A stretch of 64,000 nt of DNA from the NCBI RefSeq assembly GCF_040869045.1, contig NC_090322.1, positions 180,977,477-181,041,476 on the forward strand. Direction: 5' to 3'. A program made the translations under genes and the position numbers. Positions 1 through 11,569 of the stretch are shown piece by piece. The DNA comes from Eurosta solidaginis (Eukaryota; Arthropoda; Insecta; Diptera; Tephritidae). The notes under the pieces are model-generated. The model saw nothing but the letters and a program-made list of their open reading frames with translations. It searched no databases and was not told where the DNA came from. Within the stretch, counting starts at the first letter, position 1. Every line of letters begins with the position of its first letter.

Positions 1-214
1 TACCCAAAAAATTTTGAATAAAAGCAAAGTTACAACTATAAGCAGAAAATGGTCAGCTTTGACATTCCAATAGAATTTTTAACACATAAATTACAAATAA
101 TATATTGTTAGTGGTTGTATATACAATAGACTGTATCAAAAAAAAAACATTTTCCCATTCACATGCCGCATATCTTTGGAATCATTCATGTCAGGTAACT
201 GAGGTTTAGTAAAA

Positions 215-300
215 ACAAGTAAGGAAGTCTAAGTTCGGATGAAACCGATCATTACATACCCAGCCGAAACATAGAAAATTGCTTAGTTATAAAAGGGGCG
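215..300 (+). repeat. Family A repeat, 5' end fragment
   Basis: The start matches the 5' ends of the longer family A copies at 16847 and 25561 (ACAAGTAAGGAAG, then a small TTCGG/CCGA hairpin). The match decays after about 50 bases, but a family A-like GGGCGGTGCCACGC block follows near 297. It is a truncated relic lying just before a SINE. Confidence 0.6.
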
Positions 301-370
301 GTGCCACGCTCCTTTTTTTAAATTTGATGGTTTTCCTATTTATTGTTATAAATCCACTTGGGAAATGAAA

Positions 371-735
371 TATCACGGCCACCGTGGTGTGATGGTATTG
401 TGCTCCGCCTACCATACCGCATGCCCTGGGTTCAAACCCCGGGCAAAGCAACATCAAAATTTTAGAAATAAGGTTTTCCAATTAGAAGAAAATTTTTCTA
501 AGCGGGGTCGCCCCTCGGCAGTGTTTGGCAAGCGCTCCGGTTGTATTTCTGCCATGAAAAGCTCTCAGTGAAAACTCATCTGCCTTGCAGATGCCGTTCG
601 GAGTCGGCATAAAACATGTAGGTCCCGTCCGGCCAATTTGTAGGGAAAATCAAGAGGAGCACGACGCAAATTGGAAGAGAAGCTCGGCCTTAGATCTCTT
701 CGGAGGTTATCGCGCCTTACATTTATTTATTAAGT
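371..735 (+). repeat. tRNA-derived SINE, near full length
   Basis: The head carries Pol III internal promoter boxes: an A-box-like TGGTGTGATGG near 390 and a B-box-like GGGTTCAAACCCC near 429. An unrelated body of about 270 bases follows, ending in an ATTTATTTATT tail. The same unit occurs at least seven more times in the window on both strands, which supports retroposition. Short ORFs in it are repeat translations, not genes. A possible imperfect target duplication (AAATATCAC/AAATCAC) flanks it. Confidence 0.85.
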
Positions 736-1217
736 GATACTCAAATCACAAATCTGATACTAAGTAAATAAAGCCACAACAACAATAAAACAAACTGCCA
801 CACTTCTATGTACGTAAACAAATTAATCATCATGTACACACATACATACAAGCACCAGATACTCACAAACGCATGTCATCATCAGCTACTACTTCGCTCA
901 CATATACACACGCATATCTCTACACACTACAAATACACGCGCATATGGATGGTGACCAGGTAGAGGATACTAGAAGAAGCAACGTCTAGACATTTGGCAA
1001 AGAGTGTAAAAGCAGCCGAAGCTGAGTAGTCCGTAAACAGTTTGATTTAAGCACGCTATTGGTTGCGAAGTATAAGTGTTATTGTGAAGTATTTTTAAAG
1101 TAATCTAATAAAGACCATTTTGCGTTATTGAATATTGGAGTTATTTATTCAACAATTTAGCGATACGAACATTAGTAGAAGGTGTAAAATAAGCGGAGTT
1201 TCACTAAATTCCTTACA
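736..1217 (+). mobile_element. Solo LTR of a Ty3/gypsy-like element, 5' edge eroded
   Basis: Aligns by eye with the better-preserved solo LTR at 46733-47225: a shared run of CACAACAACAATAAA, ACTCACAAAC blocks, a TATA-like GTGTAAAAGCAGC, a TAATAAAGACC polyadenylation-type signal, and an end of the AATTCCTTACA type (expected ATTCGTTACA). The start abuts the SINE tail, so the 5' limit is approximate. No internal region is present. Confidence 0.7.
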
Positions 1218-1254
1218 ATATAAAGCTCTTATTTGCAAAGATTATTTTATTCGT

Positions 1255-1720
1255 CCGCGACCCTTTTAAAAACCTTTTATATAAAAGTGGGGGGTGGTCC
1301 TTAACCGATTTCGTTAATTTTCCTTCAAAGCATTCCTTATAGTAAAGGCAACCTCTCTGCCGAATTTTGTTACGATAGGTTTAACGAGTCTCAATATCAG
1401 TCCACACGTAAAATTTCAACATTCTAGGTGTATTATTTACTAAATAATCAGGCGTGGTTATAATCCAATTTCTCTCATTTTCAATACCAATCTATTCTGG
1501 GTCCAGATAAGCTCGTGTACCAATTTTGGTGAAGATGATCTCAATATTTACTTATAGTGTTAACGGACAGACGGACGGATATAGCTCAATCAAATTTTTT
1601 TTCGATACTGATGTTTTGATATATGGAAGCCTATATCTATCTCGATTCCTTTATACCTGTACAACCAACCGCCATCCAATCAAAGTTATAATAGCCTGTG
1701 TACAAGTACAGCTGGGTATA
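1255..1720 (+). repeat. Family A repeat, decayed 3' portion
   Basis: Contains the family's typical 3' blocks: a GGGTGGTCCTTAACCGATTTCG motif, the GGACAGACGGACGGA run, a tract near TATATGGAAGCCTATATC, and a terminal AGCTGGGTATAAAAAT. It is degraded relative to the copy ending at 31210, so it is an old fragment. Confidence 0.6.
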
Positions 1721-2332
1721 AAAATGTTAACGTGGTTAGCCTCTAACACCTTCGTACAAAAAGAGTTATAGAGGAAAAAGAGCGTGGCACCTTACAAACT
1801 TCAGACTGCATATCTCTGAGATATTTTGGTCATGATAGTGGACATTTTTGTGATATTATTAGTTGGAGTTGGATTAGCGGTATCTATTTTTCGGCAAACA
1901 CTTCTTTTTAATGCTCCAAGAGCCCTACCATCTTCTTTTGATACCAAGTATGCGTCCGAATCATATATACATAGGAACATGTATGACGTCAGACTTACAA
2001 AGTGTGTTTTCAGCCGTCGAGATAGGTATTAATTTTTCAATAGCCTACTAGGTCGAAAATAGCATTTTATGCGAGGAATAACTCCCCATGGGACTTCTCG
2101 GTTCATAAATAAACGAAGCTTTTAAAATTTATAGCTCTACTTACAGATGTGGCAGTTCTACTTTCAGATGTGGCAGGCGCCGTGCCCTTCTAAACTTTTT
2201 AAATATGCAATTGATATAGCTTTCAATAATATTTTGCTTCTCACGCTTCCTCTCCATCCCCCGTTTCGTCGCCCCACCCACATACCACTTCCTCTTCCCC
2301 TTTAAATAAACTAAGCTTACATAGTTTATATA
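1721..2332. other. No recognised feature
   Basis: AT-rich sequence with only short non-conserved ORFs. I see no gene or repeat signature. Confidence 0.5.
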
Positions 2333-3611
2333 TCTATATATATAAATGCGAGTGTCTATATGTTGTTTCGTAATGGCGCCTAAACTACACAACGGAATAA
2401 TGCCAAAATGCGCATGCTCATGTAGCTTCGCCCACGGAAGTCCCTAGGCATACCTTTATCTCGCTAGGTGGCTAGGGTCTTTAGATATAGGCCATAATGT
2501 GGACACGGGTAACCCTAGGATGTGTTTGTACAATATGGGTATGAAAGCTGCTGATTAGTACTTCAATTCGTACCCCTGGGCGACTAGGGTCTCGAGATGT
2601 AGGCGAAAGTCTGAACCCAGGTACCCAAGAATGTGTTTAAACAATAAGGATATCAAATGAAAGCTGCTGATCAGACCTTTAAAAGACCGCTTTCGCTAAT
2701 TCTTTTTTTTAGAATATTCCTTGAATTACGAGAATGGTTATTACGGCGAAATTTAAAAACTTTCTTGAAAAAGTCTAAAAACAAAACTCCTCTATCCCCC
2801 ATACAAAAAATTCTTTATAATATGTACTTAAAAGTCAATTTGAGCTTTAATGTGAAGTTTATTTCCGGAAAGTGGACTAGGGACCGATCTATTCGACCAA
2901 ACTATTCATGGTATGATTTGCCTGAAATTTGGTATATAGGCAGCCCTTTGCCTTGATTAGTATTTACCATGCTTTTTCCGGGAAGTGGACCAGGAACCGA
3001 TCTATCCGAGCAAATTCTATTCATGTTATGATTTGTTTGAACTTTTTTATTTAGGTAGCCTTTTGCCTAGATTAGTATTAACTATACATTTTCTTTTCGG
3101 GAAATGGACCAGGGACTGATTGGGACTGGGACTGGGAATAAGGGATGTAGAAGAATAAGACGAACTAAAGAAGAAGAGAAAAGAGGGAAGGAGAAAGAGA
3201 TAGGGTTAGGCGAAGATAGAAAGATAGGGATAGATGGAGTAGAAAAGAAGCAAAGGAAAAGATGGAGAGGGAGAAAGAGACGCGGAGAAAGAGAAAAACA
3301 GAGATATGAGTGAATAAACCGTCAAGGAACGGGGGAATGGAGAGTAAGAGGTAAAAACTTCTTAACGGTTATGCACATAGACCAAAGTTAGGGCAGAACA
3401 ACGTCTGCCGGGTCTGCTAGTTCAATGGAGTAGAAAAGAAGCGAAGGAAAAGATGGAGAGGGAGAAAGAGACGCGGAGAAAGAGAAAAACAGAGATATGA
3501 GTGAATAAACCGTCAAGGAACGGGGGAATGGAGAGTAAGAGGTAAAAACTTCTTAACGGTTATGCACATAGACCAAAGTTAGGGCAGAACAACGTCTGCC
3601 GGGTCTGCTAG
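2333..3611 (+). mobile_element. Non-autonomous Helitron-like element with doubled 3' end
   Basis: The 5' end reads TC followed by TATATATATAAATGCG, a form common at insect Helitron 5' ends. The 3' end has a hairpin (GGCAGA-ACAACG-TCTGCC) about 10 bases before a terminal CTAG at 3417-3420, followed by T, which fits the Helitron CTRR/T rule. A second identical 3' end finishes at 3611. No Rep/helicase ORF is present, so it is non-autonomous. The interior has purine-rich stretches and two similar blocks (TAGGATGTGTTTGTACAATA near 2517 and a relative near 2630). Related pieces lie at 19143-19342 and 56525-57690. Confidence 0.65.
3234..3611 (+). repeat. 191-bp tandem duplication of the Helitron 3' terminus
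   Basis: The block starting ATGGAGTAGAAAAGAAGC at 3234 recurs at 3425 almost unchanged, and both copies end in the hairpin plus CTAG. The period is 191 bp. The near identity indicates a recent duplication or an end-to-end insertion event. Confidence 0.9.
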
Positions 3612-4292
3612 TTCAACTATATATACATAGTATATATTACTATCATTTCATTAGCATGTATACATTTCGATATTAGGGTGTGTTATTTTGAGACAATAAT
3701 TTTAATAAGTACGAAAGTACTTATTTACTGGGTTATCATTAAGAGCTTCTTTGGTTGTGCAAATCAAAACGTAACTCTGAAGACTCGTTTCGAGACGATA
3801 TCATAGTCTCTACAGGGAGGAATTTGGTGAGTTGGCAAATATTCATGTAGCTTTGATTTTGTCTTAGCAACTGAAAGATCACAGTAAATAGCAGTGATAG
3901 CTTGAATGAAGAAGCTGTGACCAGGGACACATTTTATTTATTTTTATTTTGTCCAAAGGTCAAGGTCTAAAAGTTGTCTTAGGTGAAAGTTTATAGGATT
4001 CCTTATGTTTGCCTAACTTTGGCCCTATAACTATGGGAACAAATTGGTTACAAAGAGATTCTTTTAAAAGTCGAGATTTGAAACCTATATAGTAATTTCA
4101 TAGTTTTTGTTACCTGCACCTGTTTTGAAACGGTTTTATTTAGGTTGTTTTGACAGGCCGGCCGGCACGAATTTTGCAATTAAAATTTAAGTATTTTCCA
4201 GATAAGCTACAGGCTACGAGCTTCGAATATAATTCAGAACCCGATGACAATGCAATAATAAGAAAAAAACTCCGATAGGTGGCGCATGGATC
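3612..4292. other. No recognised feature
   Basis: AT-rich DNA with no persuasive ORF, RNA gene or repeat match within the window. Confidence 0.5.
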
Positions 4293-4690
4293 GAAATATC
4301 ATATATATTATTTCTAATTGCTGTTTTTATGTACGGGTCCCTTTTTCGCTCTTATTTTGAATCCAAATCTATAAATAAAGTTTTGTTTGTAAAGATGGAG
4401 ATTCGGGCTATTCGCGAGCTTTGGGCAATTTTGGTCGTACTGCCTTTGTTTAGCCATATTTTATTAAAATAATTTGTTAAAAATAAACGATTGTGAGTAC
4501 ACAAAGAAATCTATTTCTACTTTTGCACTATTGTGAATATTTGCACTGCATTACCAGCGCGTTGCTACGATACGCTAGATGACAGCGCAAGCTGTAAGTT
4601 TCAATTGATAGAACAGCTGTTTTCTGTTGATATTTGATAAGAGACTTTTATATTGGTTGCGCAAGATGCGCACAGGTCCGGCTCGTTTCA
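4293..4690. repeat. Family B dispersed repeat, copy 1
   Basis: About 400 bp closely matching 7695-8085: both run from a TTTCTAATTGCTGTTTTTA block to GCGCAAGATGCG followed by GGTCCGGCTCGT. There is no coding capacity and no clear terminal repeat, so its class is unknown. The flank 4690-4870 holds two diverged copies, 120 bp apart, of a motif around GTGGTCCGATTT. Confidence 0.75.
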
Positions 4691-5036
4691 AAAAATCGTA
4701 TTTGTGGTCCGATTTAGCCCATAGTTGGAATACGTAATACATACATGAATAGAAAGCGAAATATGAAAAAAAATCGCCGCTAGGTAGCGCAGGTTTGGAG
4801 ATATTAAACAAAATCTTATATGTGGTCCGATTTTGCTCATATTTGGAACAAGTATTACGTACAGCCCGGTAAAAGTAACATCAAGATACTTTAGAGATCG
4901 AGGACTTAGATTGTAACAAACTGTCAGGAAAGAGTCCTTGTAATAATGAGTCACTAAATGAACTAAATAGAATGAGAAATAATAGGCACTTAAGACTAAA
5001 AACTTAAAAATAAAATAATTAAAAAAAATTTTTTAA

Positions 5037-5418
5037 TTAAACGGTTTTATTGAAAACAATGCTTACATGAAGTAATAATAATACTAAAAGCTAGAAAATA
5101 ATTGCGGTAGGTCCTAGGTACTAGTCCTCACACTCCTCATCAATCTAGGGCGTTGATCATACAATTAAATAAAAGTGTTGGGCGCGTGAAATTTCTAAAA
5201 ATGTGAGGCGTAGCATAACCTGATTAAGGTTCAGTTGGTCCCTCTTATGACTACCAATAGAAATTTGACGCGTCCAACGCTTTTATTTAATTGTCGGATC
5301 AACGCCCTAGATTGATGAGGAGTGTAAGGACTAGTACCTAGGACCTACCGAAATTATTTTCTAGCTTTTATTATTATTATTACTTAATGTAAGCATTGTT
5401 TTCAATAAAACTGTTTAA
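5037..5418. mobile_element. Foldback/MITE-like palindromic element
   Basis: Two arms of about 160 bp (5037-5196 and 5259-5418) are inverted copies, roughly 90% alike by eye, beginning TTAAACGGTTTTATTGAAAA and its complement. A loop of about 60 bp separates them. There is no ORF. This is the architecture of a foldback element or a long-TIR MITE. The flanks are TA-rich, so the target duplication cannot be fixed. Confidence 0.8.
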
Positions 5419-5625
5419 CTTAAAAAAATGTGTTTCTTATTTTATTTCACCATAAATTTTGATCCAATTGAGTACTACCTTGACATTCGATACACCGCTT
5501 TCCGTTGAAACAAGAATTCTGTAGGAAAAAATTTTATTTTAACCCAGATATTCTCATTGTAAGTAAAGTAAAGTAAACGAAGGCAACCGAGAGGAAAAGA
5601 AAGAAAGAAAAAGGGTAACAAAGGT

Positions 5626-5955
5626 CTTCGATGAGTTATCGGCGTGTTATCGAAAATTTATCGATATTTTATCAAAAAGTTATTAACTTGTTATCGAAAC
5701 GTTATCGATTGTTCATCGAAAATGTACCTATACTTTATCATAAAGTTATCTATTATTTATCAAAAAGTTATCGATATTTAATCAAAAAGTTATGGAAAGT
5801 TATCTATTTGCTATCGGAGTTTTGTCAATTTGTTTTATGGTGGTGCTACCGGTTTGTTATCACAAAGTTATCGAATTGCTAACGAAAGTTTATCGATTTT
5901 TTATCGAAAAGTGATTCTCTTTTATCGGAGAGTTATCGATTTGATATGGTATAGT
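5626..5955 (+). repeat. Degenerate TATCGA-rich minisatellite
   Basis: Many irregularly spaced (G)TTATCGA(A) words, roughly every 10-20 bases, on one strand. Two are exact TATCGATA octamers (5659-5666, 5769-5776). TATCGATA is the Drosophila DRE recognised by DREF and overlaps BEAF-32 CGATA sites. Whether this array binds either is not shown. A similar, weaker array is at 49160-49340. Confidence 0.75.
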
Positions 5956-7694
5956 AATCAATCAACAGGAAAAAACAATAAGCTTTTGACTGTGATAAGA
6001 GGCTACCAATAAAACAATAACTTGTCGGATAATGGTTGTTCCGTATGATTACACATGTATTTGGTACTCACACCTTTTCTATTAAGTTATTAAAATGCGA
6101 TAGAAAAACTGAAAAGATTTTAAAGTACTGGCTGATGAACAATTCGATCCTGCCAAAAACCTCTGCGGACATCTTTGTATTTTAAAATAAGAAACTCGTT
6201 CTTACGAAGTTGAAATTCTTACTCGAGTCGACAGATTTCTAGGCCTCCAGACCTACCTATGAGGTTGTGAATGCGTCTGTTTATATGCGGCATAATTCAG
6301 CTCTTCTGTTTTGTTGTCATTACTGATATTTTTGTGTATAATTGTCCGAATATAATTAGAGTAAAAATGATTTCTATATCGACTTGCAACGGAAAATATG
6401 GAGTTGCTATTGAAGCTATTCTGCCCATCTTGTAAGATATTCTGATGTTTCTATTGCTTTAAATGAACTTAAGAACTGCAATATGGCATTCACGCAAAGT
6501 ACCCGATAGGTCAATTTTATTACTTTTAACATTAAGAGCCACCCTAACACAACAATGCATTTTAGTTTAGGTTAAATTATGATTATATGAAGTGCACACA
6601 ATTACAGTCGAACCTTTTGGGTGCGCTTGATTTAGTATGTAATATTTTATGTATATGACGTTAAAAACAAACAAAAAATTTAAATATAAAACAACAACAA
6701 AAGTATTGCGAAAAGTTCGAATGGAAGTAATATAAATAAATAAATAAAACAATAACTTGTGGAATTTATTTGCATGAGTGTAGATTTTGAAACATCGTGA
6801 CGACTAAACTTTTGAAAAAATATAAGAAAATGCAAAGAAAACATAGAAATAAAAATGTAAAAAGAAGTCGAGAAAAACGCAATTTTAGCTAAACAAAAGC
6901 AAAGTTGACACAATTTGTTGCCACTGTTATTGCGTTTTAGCAGCGTCTGAACACATTTGGCTTTATTGTAGCTATAGTCATAAGCAAGAATCGTCTAAAT
7001 CCCATGTAAAAAAACTGGACTTAGGCGTTTATTGCTTGTAACCAGAGATATGTAAGTTGCCGCTGTTTATTTGCTGATTGTCATGAAATAAGAACAAGGT
7101 GACGTTTATGTAGTGCAATTAGACATAAAACAAAAACTGAGAAAATGTTAAAAAACAAATTAAATAATAAGTAAACAAATGTTAGTAAAAGCGTAGTACA
7201 ATATAATATATACAAACATACCATACACCACAAGTCTGTTATAAATTCGCCTAACTCAGTCAATAATAAATATTCAAGCTCACAAAACTTTTTGCAGCAA
7301 CAAAAGCAAAAGTGAGCCCAAATAAGGATAAAATCACCAACAAATTCAAATTCAAAATACAAGCAAAAAAAAAACTTGAATTGCCTAAACATTAAATTTG
7401 AGATGAGTTGGACTTTGGTTTTGGCCATTTGTGGCAGTGACCGTAACGGCTCATACTGACATCGACAACCAACAGCAAAAGTCAGAGCAACATCAACACC
7501 AACTTCGACTTGGTCTTGGCTAGTTGATGATTGGTTTTTTGGCGGTTTCACTACCGTCTGTTGTCACTGTAGTGACTCTATTACGCGACTCATACTGCCA
7601 CTCTTTTAACGACTATTGTTAATACTTCATCTACAGATGCGTACAGAAAAATAGCATTTGTAATATTAACCAAATTTTATAAGTTGTACTATCA
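5956..7694. other. AT-rich intergenic DNA
   Basis: No gene seen. A 156-codon minus-strand ORF at 7081-7551 has the Phe/Leu/Cys-rich composition expected from reading A-rich DNA backwards and shows no domain. Confidence 0.5.
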
Positions 7695-8085
7695 TATAAA
7701 ATATTTCTAATTGCTGTTTTTAGGTACGGGTCCCTTTTTCGCTCTTATTTAGAATGCAAATCTATAAATAAAGTTTTGATTGTAAAGATGGAGATTCTAT
7801 TAGCGAGCTTTGGGCAATTTTGGTCGTGGTGCTTTTGTTTAGCTATATTTTATTAAAATAATTTGTTAAAAATAAACTATTGTGAGCACACAAAGAAATC
7901 GATTTGTAATATGGCACTATTGTGAATATTTGCACTGCATTACCGGCAGTTGCTACTATACGCTAGATGGTAGCGCAATCTGTAAGTTCTAATTGATTGA
8001 TAGAACATCTGATTTCTGTTGATATTAGATAAGAGAATTTTATATTGGTTGCGCAAGATGCGTACGGGTCCGGCTCGTCTATTAT
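7695..8085. repeat. Family B dispersed repeat, copy 2
   Basis: Same orientation and extent as the copy at 4293-4690, with small indels. It ends in ACGGGTCCGGCTCGT. Function and class unknown. Confidence 0.75.
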
Positions 8086-8464
8086 ATTTTCAATAATTTA
8101 GGGGGAAAAAATGTATAAGTTTTCTAACTGAAACTATGCAAACCAGTATCAAAACGAAAATTCGAGAAGTGTGCATTTTTAGAGTTTTCAAACTGTTTGT
8201 GAGTATGCATTTTGTAGCCCAAACAATTTTACTCTAACAATCTACAAGCTATAAGTCTCTCAAAATTTCTACAAATTTTATTCCCTATAAATTATAAAAC
8301 TAATTGCTCTTAGTAAAGCTTAATAAAGCGGAACAAGCAGCCTTCGCGGAGGCAAAAGTAGCACTAATACTGACTGACGAACTAAACGTGATGCTCAATA
8401 AGTGGGTTTTCCTTCAAGAAGGGTCTGGAGGAGTGGCAGTGTGAGGAGAAATGAGACAATATCA

Positions 8465-8524
8465 CTCTTTATCAACGGGTTGAAAATAGACTGCGACTTG
8501 GCAGCCGGTATTTTCTCTGAGTAG
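8465..8524 (+). pseudogene. RNase H domain remnant of an I-like LINE
   Basis: Nineteen codons (reading LFINGLKIDCDLAAGIFSE) resemble the first RNase H motif of LINE elements (Y-T-D-G-S-K ... G-A-G), with the key Asp and Ser lost, and end at TAG. Too short to be sure. The family is inferred from the pattern only. Confidence 0.25.
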
Positions 8525-8529
8525 ATTGA

Positions 8530-8700
8530 CGCCTCAATTGCTAGTGGGAGTGTAAGCGAAAGCGGGAGTTTTAGTGGCAGTGAGAATGGGAATGGCAGTG
8601 GCAGTGGGAGTGAAGGTGAGATAAGTAGGTGGACTGAGAGTAGGAGTGGGAGTGAAATTACAAGTTAGTGTAAGAGTGGGAGTGGGGAAAAAGGGAAGAT
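8530..8700. repeat. GTGGGA/GTGGCA degenerate minisatellite
   Basis: Irregular hexanucleotide units (GTGGGAGT, GTGGCAGT, GAATGG) fill the tract with purine bias on the plus strand. A minus-strand ORF across it is a Thr/Pro-rich repeat artefact. Confidence 0.7.
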
Positions 8701-8709
8701 GAGCGAGAG

Positions 8710-10685
8710 ATGATGGCGTGGTTGCCAAGGCGCAAATGCTCTGAATCTTTGCTTGAAGATAGCAGGTACTTCGTTTTGTCCTCATTCACCATCAAGCCCT
8801 TCTTTTTCCAGCTAAGGCCGAAGAAATTAATGTCGTCACTATACGAAAATATGGTAAAGTTCTGCAGCTTGATATATGTTCTCCAGCATCAAATTAAAGA
8901 AACATCGTTTATTTTCCAACGGCTCAGAGATGTCCTTCCAATTCTTACTGAACTGAAGGTGTTGCTCAACGTCATTTTGTACAACCGTATAGTGGCGTAT
9001 AGGTAGCTCCTTTTCGTGCTGCCGAAAGCGGCTTCAAAGTCGACGAAGACACACATCACATCAATTCTTTTATCGCGAGGCTTTTCCAAGATTTGGCGCA
9101 TAGTGAAAATCTTGTCGATTTACCAGATCTGAACCCGACTTGGTGACGTTCAGTCCGCCGATTCAGGGTGGGCTTCAATCTTTCGCATAATACCATTGCC
9201 AGGACCTTATATGTGGTACTAAGAAGGTTGATTGCGCTAAACTAAGCGTAGGTTAGGTTAGGTTGAACTGGCTGGTCCATGAGGACCTCACATAGACTGA
9301 ATAAGTCCGTAGTGTTACCAGGAGTTTGTTTTAACGACCAAACTGAAAAACGCTATCAAAAACTAGGACCTATGTTATAAAATAACTCCGTCCTCTTGGC
9401 AAATACTAGAAACTAAGCGTAGTTTGCATAATCCCTCTTAATGTATGGACTGGGCAAAGAACAGTACCCTGGGAGGTACACCATTTTGAGGGCAGAGAAG
9501 TGTTCCTTTAATAATCTAAATACTCTCTCGAAATCAGTTACAAGGACCCCGGTTTCATTGTTGCAGGAGTTTGCCCTGGACTTAAAACCCTCCGTTTGTC
9601 GGCGAATTTTTCCTTACGTTCCGTCGGATTGACCTGTGCTCTCGGAGAGCAGGCGTGAGAATCGAGTTGCGAAATCATTGGCAGTCTTTTGCGTTTGCGG
9701 CACTCGACGTCTAGCTTGCCTTGTGTTTTTTTTTTTTTTTGTATCTTTCTTTTAGCTGCGCAGAGGCGGGCGCGTATTTTGGCTGCGACGAGATAGTGAT
9801 CCGAGTCGATGTTATGCCCCCGAATCGTATGCACATCTAAAACACTGGAGGCGTGCCGTCCACCTGTCACAATATGTTTGATATAATTGTGTGTATTTCG
9901 ATTGGGAGACAGCCATGTAGCTTGATAGATATTTTATGCACCGGTGATGTCGATCAGCTTCACTTTTATATCATGCCAGGGAGATCGCTCGCATGTGTAT
10001 TCTACGCGTTCAGAGGCGGGCGGTCTTTAACCTCATCATCCTTATGGGCGTAGATGAATGATATATTAAAAAATGCCGCTTTTATTCGGATAGTGGCGAG
10101 ATGTTCATCCACTTTTTCGCGGCCACTCCAGTAAATTTCACATTTTTTGATAGTTTTCTTGCTATTTTTTGTCCATCGCATTTCCTGGTGTGATGTCGGG
10201 TTTTGCCCTCGTGACGACGACGTTCCCATGAAGGGAACGAACATTCCAGATGCATGCCCTCGAATCTTAGTCCTCTTAATATTAGCAGTTGTCATCATTA
10301 GTAAAGCGTTGCCTTTTTCCCAGGCTTTATATTGATTTTAATTGTAGTGTAGTTTTACGTAGTGGTTCCGAAACCCATCGCACAATCCGCTCAGCGGGGT
10401 TGAAAGAATTACTTGCACGTATATATAGCGAGCCGCTTGATCCAAGACAGACGCCCGCTTGAAGCCGCACATTGTGATGGTCAGACGCTGCGATGAAATG
10501 CCTCCAGGTTTTCGTCTTCTAACATTAACTCATAACAAAACTGATGTTCAATGGCTACCAAGAGAATCATGGCCACAATCAACCAGCAGTAGTGGGCTGC
10601 TTGAATCGCATGCAAAATAATCGGCCTGGTGAATGGAGGTGAGAAGCTTTCCCTACTTGTGGGAACTTATACACACGGCTTCAAG
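8710..10685 (-). pseudogene. Decayed RTE-like non-LTR retrotransposon
   Basis: Broken minus-strand reading frames match the element at 41804-44510. From 5' to 3': a 5'-UTR relic (10385-10685), endonuclease pieces (10002-10298 and 9538-9870, the latter with the conserved SDH around the IDSDHYL stretch), the EN-RT linker, and a reverse transcriptase piece (8889-9101, matching RQILEK...KRID). Frameshifts separate them. The 3' third is missing and the break is near 8710. A younger LINE tail is inserted at 9252-9410. This copy is clearly dead. Confidence 0.85.
9252..9410 (-). mobile_element. 159-bp LOA-like LINE 3' end with 12-bp target duplication
   Basis: The insert is flanked by perfect AACTAAGCGTAG repeats (9240-9251 and 9411-9422). 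Its body matches the 3' end of the LINE at 14986-15900 nearly base for base. On the minus strand it finishes in a short (AACCT)n tail. This is a textbook 5'-truncated target-primed insertion into an older RTE copy. Confidence 0.9.
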
Positions 10686-11440
10686 GATCCTAAACTCACA
10701 CTGGGTCATGTTATTTTATTTTCGCCACCAGTGTTTTGCATCTGTAAATTATGGCGAATTACAACGCTGTCAATATCGTTATTTTGCTTTATCTCTAGCT
10801 CTCTATGCTCGCGTTAGTTGTATAAAATATTTTTGTTTGCCTGTTTTTTAACGTTTAGTCGAGGCCTGAGGTTAGAGGTTTCAATCACAAGTCATGTCTC
10901 AGTACAGCGAGCTCGTATGAACAAATCTGACACAAAACGAATACTCTGTTTGAATTTGAATTGTCAGTCATTTTCAATTTCGTTTTCATTTCCGTTTGCA
11001 TCATAACTTCAACGTAGGAATTAATTTCCTTTTGTTGCAGAAATAAGATCAAAAAATATATATTTGGGGTAACACAGTTCATTGAGGTTTTCGTTGGTGC
11101 TTCTCATTTTGTATAGTTTTTTCTTAGCTCTTCTTAAGGTTATGCCACCTTCAAATGTAGTTTAGATTACAGTTTATCTGTGCACAAGTTACTTTTATTA
11201 TTAATGTAATTGCTTTTTATTGCATCTTGGTACTGTTATTAAAGTTGAATCACCTTCCAACTTGAATGTGCTTCATTTGAACTGTGTTAAAAGAGTTGAG
11301 AGCGCAGCTGTCGTACAGTGGGATATTTAACTCTGTATAATTGGCAAAAATTCTTAGCTGTACGCGTAAGAATGTTAATTGATGAATGCATAAATATTTG
11401 TTCAGATAACCGGTAAAGTTTTTTCAAGGATTTATAGCAT
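10686..11440. other. No recognised feature
   Basis: Low-complexity AT-rich sequence without a supported gene or repeat. Confidence 0.5.
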
Positions 11441-11569
11441 CTGTTGTTGTCGTCGTAGTGCCTATTCAATAGGTGCGATCACTCACAAATTGCCATTAAT
11501 ATCCTCTAAGGGGACTCCAAGGAAACTTGCAGTTCCAACAGGGGTGGACCACAGTGGAGGAGTGTTAGA

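Noticed and set aside
7081..7551. 156-codon minus-strand ORF, hydrophobic and Cys-rich
   Set aside because: Composition follows from A-rich plus-strand DNA. No signal-peptide logic, domain or neighbouring gene structure supports it.
9252..9268. Telomeric repeat (TTAGG)n
   Set aside because: Only about two to three units at the 3' end of a LINE with its own target duplication, so a tail, not telomeric DNA.
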